Part shown: positions 1-8,448 of the stretch, one piece after another
Layout: every line of letters starts with the position of its first letter
Position numbering within the stretch: the stretch's first letter is position 1
Assembly (NCBI GenBank): GCA_963787205.1
Contig: CAWBCD010000028.1
Coordinates: 87,651 to 151,650, forward strand
DNA length: 64,000 bases
Source of the DNA: DATFNI01 sp963787205
GTDB taxonomy: Bacteria; Bacteroidota; Rhodothermia; Balneolales; DATFMH01
Reading direction: 5' to 3'
Made by a program: the position numbers and the translations under genes
The notes under the pieces: model-generated
Seen by the model: the letters and a program-made list of their open reading frames with translations, nothing else
What the model was told of the DNA's origin: nothing
Database searches by the model: none

Positions 1-71
1 CTGTCCCGATATTCAGATATGGCTTCCAGGATCTTAGGATCTGTAATATGGCGGAATTCGCTTTCGTTCAA
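1..71 (-). CDS. Partial unknown ORF running off the window edge
   Basis: An open frame starts with TTG about 12 bases after the stop of the Smr gene and stays open to the window edge. It would begin M-NESEFRHITDPKILEA. The amino-acid make-up looks protein-like and the close spacing would suit co-transcription with the Smr gene. There is no clear Shine-Dalgarno site and the start codon is weak. Only 23 codons are visible, so no family can be named. Confidence 0.3.
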   Translation of the reverse strand, partial: MNESEFRHITDPKILEAISEYRD

Positions 72-83
72 TCCGGGCTGGTA

Positions 84-365
84 TCAGCTGTCTTTTTTTA
101 ACGTCACCAGTGTGGCTCCCCAGCCGCCTGTCTCTGGACCCGCAAGCTGGTAGCGGGATACCCGTTTGTTCTTGTCGAGGATCGAATGGACCGTTCTGCG
201 AAGCGTACCGGTTCCTTTTCCATGGATGATTCTCAGGTGATAAATACCGGCATCAATGCATGCTTCGATATAATCGGGAATCAGTGTTTTTATGTCCTTC
301 GGTGAAAAAGTGTGAAGGTCGAGTACGCCATCAATTGGGTAAGGGACGGGATCATCTGGCTGCAT
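84..365 (-). CDS. Small Smr-domain protein
   Basis: This 93-residue protein consists almost only of a Smr (small MutS-related) domain. Visible hallmarks are LDLHTF near residue 15 (the family usually has LDLHG) and the highly conserved HGKGTGTLRR near residue 48, followed by the usual helix and a GGWGATLVTL strand. In known members this domain binds and nicks nucleic acid, either at the end of MutS2 or as a stand-alone protein. Here it stands alone with no MutS core. The Gly of the first motif is replaced by Thr-Phe. The family is clear. The substrate (branched DNA or mRNA in stalled translation) is not shown by the sequence. Confidence 0.85.
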   Translation of the reverse strand: MQPDDPVPYPIDGVLDLHTFSPKDIKTLIPDYIEACIDAGIYHLRIIHGKGTGTLRRTVHSILDKNKRVSRYQLAGPETGGWGATLVTLKKDS

Positions 366-516
366 TTTCAGTTCACTGGGTAAAATATTTCTTCCTTTCG
401 GTGGAAGATAAACATACCAATTGACACTGTTGTAGAAATACTACCGTATGGCCAATGCTCATATCCGGTTTGCCGCATAACAAAACAGATAGGGGGAGGT
501 GAATGGGTTCGGTTCG

Positions 517-1401
517 TTAGTTGCGTGAGACGATATACCCTCTGTCAGTTGCGCTGTACTTCAGGTTGGCAGCCTGGCAGATGTTATTAAGCACGTCTCT
601 GGCCCCGGTTGGGCGCGCGATAAAAATAGTGAGTGAATCCTGGAGAATGTTCGTATTTGTCGCACGTATCATAATATTATAGCGACGTTCCATCTCTCCA
701 AAGATGACCGCCAGAGGCTGTGAGTTAAAGGAAAGTCCGTTTTCTCTCCATGAAATGGTATGGCTGACATTGGCTATTTCCGGTTCCGTAGGCTGCGGAC
801 TATTTTTAACGATGCGGCTGGTCTGTCCGGACAGAAGTGTAACTGATTTTTGAGGATCGGCTTTTGGGATAAAATCCAGTTTTCCTTTGACGAGCGTTAC
901 GACCGTTTCTTTGCCCGGATCGGTGTCCCATGCACGCACATTGAATTTGGTGTTGACCGATTTGATGATGCTGTTATTGGTAACTACCTCAAAAGGCTGA
1001 ATGTTGCCTTTGACGTTAAAAAATGCTTCTCCGTTCAGCTTTACCCGTCGATCTACCCATCCGTAGTTTCGATTGTAGGTAAGCGTTGTCCCGCTGTTCA
1101 ATTGGACAATACTATGATCGGGCAGTGCTGTTGTAATTGTTTGACCAAACGGCGCTTTAATCACAATAGGCTCCACCCACAGGTGATGCAAGCCACCTAA
1201 AATAGCCAGGACAGTCAGGCTGTAAAGAATCCGTTTTATGGTTGGAGAAGAACGGTTGTCCCGATGTTCTTTCGGTTTAGGCACTACCGCCAGGGTTGAT
1301 GCCGTACCCGAATTCTCGGTCGGTACAATAACCTCCAGATTCTCTTCCCCCCCCACGACCTGTAATGTGTTGGTTGTTTTGTGATTTTCCAGACTACTCA
1401 T
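517..1401 (-). CDS. Orphan FecR-like membrane protein lacking an anti-sigma domain
   Basis: The 294-residue protein has one membrane span at about residues 58-75 (RILYSLTVLAILGGL). A FecR-type beta domain follows, at about 80-185; conserved pieces are LPDHSIVQLNSGTTLTY, GEAFFNV, FEVVT and FNVRA. A C-terminal DUF4974/secretin-like domain spans about 215-290. FecR proteins normally carry an N-terminal cytoplasmic anti-sigma domain and sit beside an ECF sigma gene and a TonB-dependent receptor. Here the first 57 residues are polar and low in complexity, and they show none of the 'ryldg..t..E..' pattern seen in the two other FecR proteins of this window. No sigma gene or receptor is adjacent. It is probably a periplasm-facing FecR relative with a different partner. 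Confidence 0.75.
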   Translation of the reverse strand: MSSLENHKTTNTLQVVGGEENLEVIVPTENSGTASTLAVVPKPKEHRDNRSSPTIKRILYSLTVLAILGGLHHLWVEPIVIKAPFGQTITTALPDHSIVQLNSGTTLTYNRNYGWVDRRVKLNGEAFFNVKGNIQPFEVVTNNSIIKSVNTKFNVRAWDTDPGKETVVTLVKGKLDFIPKADPQKSVTLLSGQTSRIVKNSPQPTEPEIANVSHTISWRENGLSFNSQPLAVIFGEMERRYNIMIRATNTNILQDSLTIFIARPTGARDVLNNICQAANLKYSATDRGYIVSRN

Positions 1402-1851
1402 GTTCGTATGACCCCAAAGGAACAGTTTCTATATCTGGATATAAGTTACCAGTTATAGACGCAAATTTTACTTTAGAAATCTCTAAGAATTGATTGAATT
1501 GTGATAACCTGTTTCACATTTTATCGTTACACATTACGTTCTGCTTAAGTGGGTACTATACACTTCAGTAACTCTTAATGAAGTTGCATATCAAGGATGA
1601 TCAAAATATTACCACCATATAAGCAGATTGTTAATGAAAGAGGGGGGTAGCTAATACATAGTATATGTTACAAATATTCAGCTGAGGGTCAAGTTACATA
1701 TTGATAATAATTATGCTGATTGGGGCTGATATTGCATAGAGGGATGGTTGATGTTGACCTAAAGCGCAGATCTGGTGGTGTTTACCGGCCGGTTTTATAT
1801 CGGATCAGCTCTCTTAAGAATCGGGACGAGACCTGCACGGTTTTGCAACAT
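1402..1851. other. Long AT-rich intergenic stretch
   Basis: This stretch lies between the start of the FecR-like gene and the terminator of the iron-sulfur protein gene. No frame has recognisable protein similarity. It should hold the promoter of the minus-strand FecR-like gene, but no confident promoter was identified. Nothing else was recognised. Confidence 0.5.
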
Positions 1852-1885
1852 AAAACAACCCCTGAAAGCATAATCCAGGGGTTGT
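1852..1885 (-). terminator. Intrinsic terminator after the HiPIP gene
   Basis: Perfect 10-bp arms, ACAACCCCTG at 1855-1864 and CAGGGGTTGT at 1876-1885, enclose an 11-base loop. Read on the minus strand the stem is followed by TTTATG. It begins 26 bases after the HiPIP stop codon. Confidence 0.7.
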
Positions 1886-1910
1886 TAATTTCAGAAAGAT
1901 TGGAACCAGA

Positions 1911-2330
1911 TCAGGACATTTTAGCAGTCCATGATGTACAATGTCCATTGGGGTTAATAGGCCCTTTAAAGAGCTGACAACCACCGCATTTGTCACCGTA
2001 TTTATCCTTCAGGAAGAAATTGCAATTGCTGCAATGTTTATCAGGATAAGGTGACTTATTTGTGTACTGCAGCGTCTTCCGGGTCTTCTGATCTTGTTCG
2101 GGGACGCCGCTGAGATCACTGCATGGACCTTCCGCGGTTGCATATTCGTCACCTGACGCGGCTTTACTGGCTGTGTCACCTCCGGCTTGTGAGGATTGCA
2201 TGGCTTGGTTACTGGCTTCTTTTTTACCGCCGCCGCATGCTGCCAATAGTGAGGTGGCACCCAGTCCGGCGATACCGGCAAAAGACAGTCTCTTTAAAAA
2301 ATCCTTGCGAGTGATATTTTCGTTACTCAT
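1911..2330 (-). CDS. High-potential iron-sulfur protein (HiPIP), lipoprotein type
   Basis: This small [4Fe-4S] electron carrier has 139 residues. The N-terminus carries RKDFLKRL, a Tat-like motif typical of cofactor proteins folded before export, and a lipobox ending at Cys32 (LLAAC). A Ser/Ala/Gly-rich linker runs to about residue 65. The cluster ligands fit Cys100, Cys103, Cys118 and Cys131 (CSNC, CQLF, HCTSW), the usual HiPIP spacing. Cys115 is an extra cysteine in CGGC. HiPIPs shuttle electrons between membrane complexes or dehydrogenases and a terminal oxidase or photosynthetic centre; in Rhodothermus they serve respiration. The gene is monocistronic with its own terminator. A possible donor, a TsdA-like cytochrome, lies about 10 kb away. 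Confidence 0.92.
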   Translation of the reverse strand: MSNENITRKDFLKRLSFAGIAGLGATSLLAACGGGKKEASNQAMQSSQAGGDTASKAASGDEYATAEGPCSDLSGVPEQDQKTRKTLQYTNKSPYPDKHCSNCNFFLKDKYGDKCGGCQLFKGPINPNGHCTSWTAKMS

Positions 2331-2528
2331 AAGATTACACCTTTTGGATGGTTATCAAAATTCACGCTATTCTATCAATTATACTACATAGATCAAATCT
2401 AAATTGATTTTCAGATCTATTTGCGGAATACCTTTCTATACACTTTGATAAAAGCGAGGCATTGATCCAAATATACGAAATATGACAGGTGAATAAATCC
2501 GTATTTGTGATGGTTCTCTCGACACCCT

Positions 2529-2783
2529 TTGGGTCATTTTTGTGATCAACGGGGAAAAAGATATGGCCACCCTGCGACCGGTTTTACCACCATCGAAGGG
2601 CAGGGCAGCGCCGGTCGGGTCGATATCGTGTTCGCAGTGCTCAAAAGATCACCAATCTGCAAGTATATTGAGATTATCAAGCAGTTCAATCCCAAAGCCT
2701 TTTATACGGTCGAGAATGTGAGATCAATCACTCAGTATCAGCCGTCCCTTCGCCGGCGATTTAGGCGTTTCCTGAATCCATAA
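2529..2783 (+). pseudogene. Remnant of a DUF2179/UPF0316 membrane protein
   Basis: Reading from a TTG codon, 84 codons give a C-terminal DUF2179-like domain: GFTTIEGQGSAGR, then IVFAVLKRS, then FNPKAFYTVENVRS and an Arg-rich tail. In UPF0316/DUF5698-DUF2179 proteins this soluble domain follows several membrane spans. Those spans are absent here: the frame is closed by TGA at 2508-2510 and nothing membrane-like lies upstream. I read it as the surviving 3' end of a deleted gene. A stand-alone small protein with a weak TTG start is possible but less likely. Confidence 0.5.
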
Positions 2784-2837
2784 CGATGATATGATGAGAC
2801 TTGCTTTTGCTATTCGCCTGATTTGTAAATAGATTAG

Positions 2838-2860
2838 ATGTATAGACAACTATATGTTTA
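2838..2860 (+). promoter_or_regulatory. Putative GntR operator before its own gene
   Basis: GTATAGAC at 2840-2847 fits the GTnTAnAC core reported for HutC-type GntR operators, and AACTATATG follows directly. The same arrangement, with the core in reverse complement (GTCTATAC then AACTATACG), stands before glpK. The overlapping TATGTTTA at 2853-2860 resembles the Bacteroidota -7 box TAnnTTTG. The site lies 23 bases before the GntR start, which suggests autorepression. Confidence 0.5.
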
Positions 2861-2869
2861 GCACGCTTC

Positions 2870-3655
2870 ATGGATATCCAACAACCTAATCTCGTACCCA
2901 AGTACTACCAGATATTCGAGGATTTGCTCGATGATATCCGGGAGGGCAAGTTTCAGGAGGGAGACCGCTTCCCCAGTGATACAGAATTGGTTGAACGATA
3001 TGGTGTAAGCCGTGGTACGATCCGCGAGGCCGTAAAGCTTTTATTTCAAAAAGGATATTTGGTCCGTCAGCAGGGGAAGGGGACATTCGTTACCTACCAT
3101 AAAATTCAACAGGATCCGGAAAGGTTGATCGGATTCACGGAGTTGATGAAAAAACACAATATGAAACCCTCCGCCCGCCTGATTGAAGTATCAACCCGGC
3201 AACCGGGACGCAGGGTTGCGAAACTGTTAAATCTTGATCCGGATGATAAGGTCGTGAAGATTCAACGGTTGCGTTTCGGCGATAACCAACCGCTGATTAT
3301 AGAACGATCTTTTTTTGTATACAATCTGTTCCGTCCACTACTGGCTTTCGATCTGGAGAACTCTTCTATCTTCGAACTTCTCTACAAGCACACCCCCATA
3401 CGTCTCGGGGATGCCACGCAGAGTATCGAAGCCATCAGTGCAACTCAGTCGGAACAGGAGCTGCTCAATGTCCCGGTCGGTACCCCTCTTCTGCTGATCC
3501 GGCGATTAATCAAAACACGCGACGGTCAGTATTTCCAATACTCTGAAGATGTGTACAGAAGCGACAGAATAAGCTTCTCAACCACCACCGGACCCTATGA
3601 ATCCACGCACGATGAACACGGGCTGCCGTTCGATTTGATTGAGCACGATCTGTAA
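2870..3655 (+). CDS. GntR-family (HutC/UTRA type) regulator, likely of glycerol genes
   Basis: The 261-residue protein has an N-terminal winged helix at about 8-78 with the GntR signature (GDRFPSDTELVERYGVSRGT, then IREAVKLL). A UTRA ligand-binding domain follows at about 95-240 (LLIRRLIKTRDGQYFQYSEDVY). UTRA domains sense small, often phosphorylated or sugar-like ligands. It is the first gene of a same-strand cluster with glpK, glpD and glpF. Matching GTnTAnAC sites precede both this gene and glpK, so a repressor role relieved by glycerol-3-phosphate or a related compound is a fair inference. Glycerol genes are more usually controlled by DeoR-type GlpR, IclR-type or antitermination proteins. 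Confidence 0.85.
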   Translation: MDIQQPNLVPKYYQIFEDLLDDIREGKFQEGDRFPSDTELVERYGVSRGTIREAVKLLFQKGYLVRQQGKGTFVTYHKIQQDPERLIGFTELMKKHNMKPSARLIEVSTRQPGRRVAKLLNLDPDDKVVKIQRLRFGDNQPLIIERSFFVYNLFRPLLAFDLENSSIFELLYKHTPIRLGDATQSIEAISATQSEQELLNVPVGTPLLLIRRLIKTRDGQYFQYSEDVYRSDRISFSTTTGPYESTHDEHGLPFDLIEHDL

Positions 3656-3740
3656 TTAGCTTACAAAGCAGAAGAACCTGATCATATCCTTATCCCATTT
3701 GTAACTGTTTCTTCCCCAAAATCTTATACAATCCATTGCT

Positions 3741-3815
3741 ATCCCGTAGGGATAATCTATTGGTAGTAAATCCAGACCCGTACCTGCCTGCCGTGCCGTC
3801 AGGTACGGTGTATGC
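3741..3815. repeat. Dispersed hairpin repeat, related to the 51-kb array
   Basis: Two blocks are shared with the repeat region at 51.1-51.7 kb: ATCCCGTAGGGATA followed by a TATTGGTAG-like stretch, and an inverted pair with arms CGTACCTG and CGTCAGGTACG. It occupies much of the 370-base gap between the regulator and glpK. The rest of that gap is AT-rich and holds the glpK control region at its right end. Confidence 0.55.
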
Positions 3816-3979
3816 CTTTGGAATGGCGTGTCCGCTTAAAGGATCAAGGTGTCCACACAAATAATCCTTATTGAGACCATAAGTTTTTTTTATCCCGAAC
3901 GAATGGTATCATATTTTTTAGTTTTTTTTTGGGAAAAAGTAGTTGACAAGTTGAAAGCGGTTTCAGAAATTAAGACATG

Positions 3980-4007
3980 TTTGGTTGTCTATACAACTAT
4001 ACGTTTG
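3980..4007 (+). promoter_or_regulatory. Putative glpK promoter and GntR operator
   Basis: GTCTATAC at 3987-3994 is the exact reverse complement of the core before the gntR gene and is again followed by AACTATA. It is flanked by TTTG at 3980-3983 and TACGTTTG at 4000-4007. The latter matches the Bacteroidota TAnnTTTG -7 element with a 16-base spacer to the TTTG. A bound repressor would cover this promoter. A sigma-70-like TTGACA at 3943-3948 is an alternative -35 without an obvious partner. Confidence 0.5.
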
Positions 4008-4039
4008 GTTTTTTATGAACCCTAACCGGGGAGATGATC

Positions 4040-5539
4040 ATGGATAAGAAGTATGTTTTGGCGATTGACCAGGGGACGACAAGCTCGCGTGCAATTGTTT
4101 TTGATCATTCGGGTAAGATCGTATCGGTAGCTCAGAAGGAGTTTGAACAACATTTCCCTCAGCCGGGCTGGGTTGAACACAACCCAAATGAGATATGGAC
4201 CAGTCAGGCCGGTGTTATTGCAGAAGCTATCGCCAAAGCAGGGGCCAATGGTAAGAACATCGCCGGCATTGGCATAACGAATCAGAGAGAGACGACCATC
4301 GTGTGGGACCGGGAGACCGGGGAACCGGTGTATAATGCTATCGTATGGCAGGATCGGCGTACATCTGAATATTGTGATGAGCTAAAAGAACAGGGTCGGC
4401 TGGAAGAGATACAGAAAAAAACGGGTCTGATCATCGATTCCTATTTCTCAGGGACCAAAATCAAATGGATACTCGATCATGTGGACGGTGCCCGCGAAAG
4501 AGCAGAATCGGGGAAGCTGGCATTTGGAAATGTCGATAGCTGGCTTGTCTGGAAACTGACGCAGGGTGAAAAGCATATCACGGATGAGACCAACGCCTCC
4601 CGTACGATGCTGTTTAACATTCGCAATCGGCAGTGGGACGACGAGCTTCTTGACCTGATGGATATTCCCAAAAGCATGCTGCCCGAGGTGCATTCTTCAA
4701 GCGAGGTGTACGGAGTTACGAAGACCACCATTTTTGCTCATGAAGTGCCAATTGCAGGCATTGCAGGCGACCAACAATCCGCTCTGTTTGGTCAAATGTG
4801 CCTGCAGCCCGGCATGCTGAAAAACACCTACGGTACCGGTGCCTTTATTATGTTCAACACCGGCGAGAAGCCGATCCCATCCCAAAACAACTTGCTTACA
4901 ACGATTGCCTGGCGCCGCAATAACATCACCCATTATGCCCTGGAAGGTAGTATTTTCATTGCCGGAGCGGTCGTGCAGTGGCTGCGTGATGGACTGGGTA
5001 TCATCAGATCTTCTTCGGATGTTGAAAAACTGGCAACGACCGTTGATGACAATGGAGGCGTCTATTTTGTGCCTGCTTTTGCCGGCCTTGGGGCGCCACA
5101 CTGGGATCAATTTGCCCGTGGCACCATTGTTGGATTGACACGCGGAAGTACCTCTGGTCATATCGCCCGGGCTGCACTCGAGTCGATCGCCTTTCAGACA
5201 CGCGACGTGCTGAAGGCCATGGAATCGGATTCAGGCATCGAAATCAAAGAACTGCGCGTGGATGGAGGCGCCACGGTTAACAACACCCTGATGCAGTTCC
5301 AGTCAGATATCCTCGGGATTCCATTGGTCAGGCCAAAGGTTTCCGAGACGACGGCATTGGGTGCTGCTTATCTGGCTGGATTGGCGGTCGGTTTCTGGAA
5401 GGATACCGAAGAAATCAAGGATCAGTGGCAGGTAGACAAGCGATTTGAACCAAAAATGCCAGCCTCAAAGGTCAATGCAATAACGGCTACTTGGCATAAA
5501 GCCGTAGAAAAATCGAAATCATGGATAGATAAATCCTGA
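4040..5539 (+). CDS. glpK: Glycerol kinase
   Basis: It phosphorylates glycerol with ATP to sn-glycerol-3-phosphate in the cytoplasm, the first step of glycerol use. The protein of about 499 residues has the FGGY kinase fold throughout. Visible signatures are AIDQGTTSSRAIVFD at the N-terminus, TNQRETTIVWD, NAIVWQDRRT, GNVDSWLVWKLT, GIAGDQQSALFGQ, NTYGTGAFIMFNTG and, near the end, RVDGGATVNNTLMQFQSDI. Length and motifs match typical GlpK. An ATG at 4034 is in frame, but the GGGGAG at 4028-4033 sits correctly for the ATG at 4040, which I prefer. It is followed after 27 bases by glpD and then by glpF. Confidence 0.97.
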   Translation: MDKKYVLAIDQGTTSSRAIVFDHSGKIVSVAQKEFEQHFPQPGWVEHNPNEIWTSQAGVIAEAIAKAGANGKNIAGIGITNQRETTIVWDRETGEPVYNAIVWQDRRTSEYCDELKEQGRLEEIQKKTGLIIDSYFSGTKIKWILDHVDGARERAESGKLAFGNVDSWLVWKLTQGEKHITDETNASRTMLFNIRNRQWDDELLDLMDIPKSMLPEVHSSSEVYGVTKTTIFAHEVPIAGIAGDQQSALFGQMCLQPGMLKNTYGTGAFIMFNTGEKPIPSQNNLLTTIAWRRNNITHYALEGSIFIAGAVVQWLRDGLGIIRSSSDVEKLATTVDDNGGVYFVPAFAGLGAPHWDQFARGTIVGLTRGSTSGHIARAALESIAFQTRDVLKAMESDSGIEIKELRVDGGATVNNTLMQFQSDILGIPLVRPKVSETTALGAAYLAGLAVGFWKDTEEIKDQWQVDKRFEPKMPASKVNAITATWHKAVEKSKSWIDKS

Positions 5540-5566
5540 TTAATCAACATCAAACGGAGAGATTCT

Positions 5567-7126
5567 ATGGACCGAAGCAAACTAATTCAGTCAGTAAAAA
5601 ATAATACCGGATACTGGGATGTGCTGGTTATCGGCGGCGGAGCAACAGGACTCGGCGTTGCCGTCGATTCTTCGTCAAGAGGATACAAAACGCTGCTTCT
5701 TGAGATGCATGATTTTGCGAAGGCCACATCCAGTCGCAGTACCAAACTGGTACACGGGGGCGTCCGGTACCTGCAGCAGGGGGATGTGTCACTGGTAATA
5801 GAGGCACTGCACGAAAGAGGGTTGTTGATTCAAAATGCCCCTCACCTGGTAAGCAATCAGGCCTTCATCGTACCCAGTTACGAATGGTGGAACGGACCTT
5901 TTTACGGGGTTGGCATGAAGGTATATGACTTGCTGGCGGGGAAACTGGGACTGGGTCCATCTAAAGTCCTTTCCCGGGAGGAAACAATGAAACTGATCCC
6001 GACACTGGAACCAGACGGGTTGCGGGGCGGGGTCATCTATTACGACGGTCAGTTTGACGATTCGCGGCTTGCAATCAACCTTGCCCAGACGGTTTATGAT
6101 CTTGGCGGAATACCGATCAATTATATGAAAGTAACGGATCTGTTGAAGTCGAAAAACCTTATAGACGGGGTAAAGGCTGAGGACATGGAGTCAGGCGAAT
6201 CCTATGATATAAATGCAAGGGTCGTGATCAATGCCACCGGCATATTCGCCGATTCCATAATACACATGGACCAGCCGGAAGCACCGCAGCTTGTTCAGCC
6301 CGCACAAGGGGTCCATATCGTACTTGACAAAGATTTTTTGCCGGGTGATTCGGCTATTATGGTGCCGCATACCGATGATGGCCGTGTCCTCTTTGCCGTA
6401 CCCTGGCATGATAAAGTGATTGTGGGTACAACCGATACCCCGATGAAACAAGCGGTGCTTGAACCCCGGCCTCTTGATGAAGAGGTATCGTTTATTCTGA
6501 GGCATGCAGCAAAATATATGTCCAAAGATCCTACACGTTCGGATGTTCTCAGTGCATTTGCCGGACTTCGGCCACTTGTAAAACCGCCTGATGCCAAGAA
6601 TACGTCTGAAATATCGCGCAGTCATCATTTACAGGTTTCCGAGGCGGGGCTGGTGACGATTGCCGGTGGAAAATGGACGACCTATCGTAAAATGGGAGAA
6701 GACACGGTCGATCAGGCGGCTATCGTCGCCGGATTGAATGAAAGGGAATGCCAGACGACCAATCTCAGGATACATGGATGGCTGAAAAATGTTGATCGAA
6801 CCAACCATCTGTATGTATACGGTTCCGATTCGGTCAGCATCCGGAAAATTATTGATGAACAACCCAATTACGCCGAAAAAATTCATGATCATCTGCCCTA
6901 TATAAAGGCAGAGGTTGTGTGGGCCGTCCGGAATGAGATGGCCCGGACGGTAGAAGATGTACTTGCACGGCGGACACGGTCTTTATTACTCGATGCACGT
7001 GCGAGTATCGAAATGGCTCCGGAAGTAGCGCGGTTAATGGCCGCCGAACTGGGGCGCGACGAGCAGTGGCAAACCGACCAGGTGAACGAGTATCGGGAAC
7101 TGGCACAGGGGTACATCCTGACCTGA
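5567..7126 (+). CDS. glpD: FAD-dependent glycerol-3-phosphate dehydrogenase
   Basis: It oxidises glycerol-3-phosphate to dihydroxyacetone phosphate at the inner membrane and passes electrons to quinone. The 519-residue protein has the dinucleotide-binding motif VIGGGATGLGVAVD at about residue 21. It also has the GlpD signature SRSTKLVHGGVRYLQQGD at about 58, the YYDGQFDDSRLAINL block, and the C-terminal FAGLRPLVKPP and AGGKWTTYRKM segments. The last 100 residues are the DAO C-terminal helical domain. GGAGAG lies 6 bases before the ATG. It lies just downstream of glpK and shares the proposed GntR control. Confidence 0.97.
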   Translation: MDRSKLIQSVKNNTGYWDVLVIGGGATGLGVAVDSSSRGYKTLLLEMHDFAKATSSRSTKLVHGGVRYLQQGDVSLVIEALHERGLLIQNAPHLVSNQAFIVPSYEWWNGPFYGVGMKVYDLLAGKLGLGPSKVLSREETMKLIPTLEPDGLRGGVIYYDGQFDDSRLAINLAQTVYDLGGIPINYMKVTDLLKSKNLIDGVKAEDMESGESYDINARVVINATGIFADSIIHMDQPEAPQLVQPAQGVHIVLDKDFLPGDSAIMVPHTDDGRVLFAVPWHDKVIVGTTDTPMKQAVLEPRPLDEEVSFILRHAAKYMSKDPTRSDVLSAFAGLRPLVKPPDAKNTSEISRSHHLQVSEAGLVTIAGGKWTTYRKMGEDTVDQAAIVAGLNERECQTTNLRIHGWLKNVDRTNHLYVYGSDSVSIRKIIDEQPNYAEKIHDHLPYIKAEVVWAVRNEMARTVEDVLARRTRSLLLDARASIEMAPEVARLMAAELGRDEQWQTDQVNEYRELAQGYILT

Positions 7127-7206
7127 ACTCATGAGACGGTCAATGCATATTGCTGATGGCTATTCTTTTATTTCGACTATTATCCATTTAACTCGCGGGA
7201 ATACAT

Positions 7207-7920
7207 ATGCTGGAAAAATTTGTTGGTGAAGTGCTGGGGACATTCCTCCTGGTCATCCTTGGTGATGGTGTTGTGGCTAACGTGCTGCTGAATAAGACAA
7301 AAGGAAACGGAGCCGGCTGGATAGTGATAACATGGGGATGGGGCATGGGCGTGTTTGTTGGTGTGTTTGCAGTCGCATCGATTAGCGGTGCCCACATAAA
7401 TCCGGCTGTGACTATTGGTCTGGCTGTAGCCGGCAAGTTTCCCTGGTCGGAAGTACCGATATACATACTGGGGCAAATGATCGGTGCAATGATTGGAGCC
7501 GCTCTCGTTTTTGTTCAATACAAAAATCATTTTAGGGAGACAGAGGACCAGGATCTCAAGCTGGCTGTTTTTTGTACGGGACCCAACATACGTGACTACT
7601 TCAGCAATTTTATTTCAGAAGTTATTGGAACTTTTATCCTGATTCTTGGTGTGCTTTACATTGCAGTACCTAATGTTGGATTAGGTGCAATCAGCGCGTT
7701 GCCGGTAGCGCTGCTGGTTTTTTCCATCGGTCTCTCGCTTGGGGGTACGACAGGTTATGCGATTAACCCCGCCAGGGATTTGGGACCCCGGATCATGCAC
7801 GCGCTGCTGCCAGTCCATAATAAAAGGGACAGCGACTGGGCCTATTCCTGGATACCGGTATTAGGACCCATTGTCGGTGCTATCATTGCTGCCTTGGTCT
7901 ATATGGCTCTGCCATTGTAA
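7207..7920 (+). CDS. glpF: Glycerol facilitator, aquaporin family
   Basis: The 237-residue MIP-family channel is hydrophobic throughout with six predicted spans. The two half-helix motifs are present: HINPAV near residue 65 and AINPARD near 190. The Asp after the second NPAR is typical of glycerol-conducting channels rather than pure water channels. GEVLGTFLLVILGDG opens the first span. The gene follows glpD after 80 bases on the same strand, completing uptake, phosphorylation and oxidation of glycerol. No separate operator was found in front of it. Confidence 0.95.
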   Translation: MLEKFVGEVLGTFLLVILGDGVVANVLLNKTKGNGAGWIVITWGWGMGVFVGVFAVASISGAHINPAVTIGLAVAGKFPWSEVPIYILGQMIGAMIGAALVFVQYKNHFRETEDQDLKLAVFCTGPNIRDYFSNFISEVIGTFILILGVLYIAVPNVGLGAISALPVALLVFSIGLSLGGTTGYAINPARDLGPRIMHALLPVHNKRDSDWAYSWIPVLGPIVGAIIAALVYMALPL

Positions 7921-7937
7921 AAAGAAATTCGGTGAAT

Positions 7938-7995
7938 GGATGATTGAACGAATGAAACAGGTCCTGCATTCAATTGATTATCCATTCAATCATCC
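7938..7995. repeat. Inverted repeat after glpF
   Basis: Arms GGATGATTGAA (7938-7948) and TTCAATCATCC (7985-7995) are perfect over 11 bases, with a 36-base loop. It may fold at the 3' end of the glp transcript, but there is no T-run, so a terminator role is uncertain. Confidence 0.4.
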
Positions 7996-8109
7996 TGTTT
8001 GTTGCCTCCCTGGTTAAAGCCAAATTCAGAGATAATAGATTTGGCTCTATATAGTTATATCCTGTAAAAGGAATGGTCATTAAGGATTATTATTTAGTGA
8101 GGTGACATC

Positions 8110-8448
8110 ATGCCGTATCTAAAAATTCAGACAAACCAGCAGATTGCTCAGCAAGATGAGGTCATAAAGAAGGTATCGGGGATCATTGCAAGTCAACTGG
8201 GCAAATCAGAGAAGTACGTGATGGTTGCCCTCGAACCCGATTTCAGGATGTCGTTTGCCGGAAGCACCGAGCCCGCTGCATTTCTTCAGCTCAAGAGTAT
8301 AGGGCTGCCTGAATCCCGGACCAAAGAGATTTCATCCACCCTTTGCGGGTTTCTCGAAAAGGAATTGGGGATTCCCCAAAATCGCATATACATCGAATTT
8401 ACTGATGTAGAGCGATCGTACTGGGGATGGAACGGCAGCACATTTTAG
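8110..8448 (+). CDS. MIF-like tautomerase
   Basis: This 112-residue protein belongs to the macrophage migration inhibitory factor/phenylpyruvate tautomerase family. After removal of Met it begins with Pro (PYLKIQTN), the catalytic base of the family. The later blocks VMVALEPDFRMSFAGS, AAFLQLKSIGL, and PQNRIYIEFTDVERSYWGWNG match the family spacing and usual length (about 115). The natural substrate in bacteria is unknown. It stands alone, with GAGGTGA upstream of the start. It has no evident link to the glycerol genes. Confidence 0.9.
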   Translation: MPYLKIQTNQQIAQQDEVIKKVSGIIASQLGKSEKYVMVALEPDFRMSFAGSTEPAAFLQLKSIGLPESRTKEISSTLCGFLEKELGIPQNRIYIEFTDVERSYWGWNGSTF

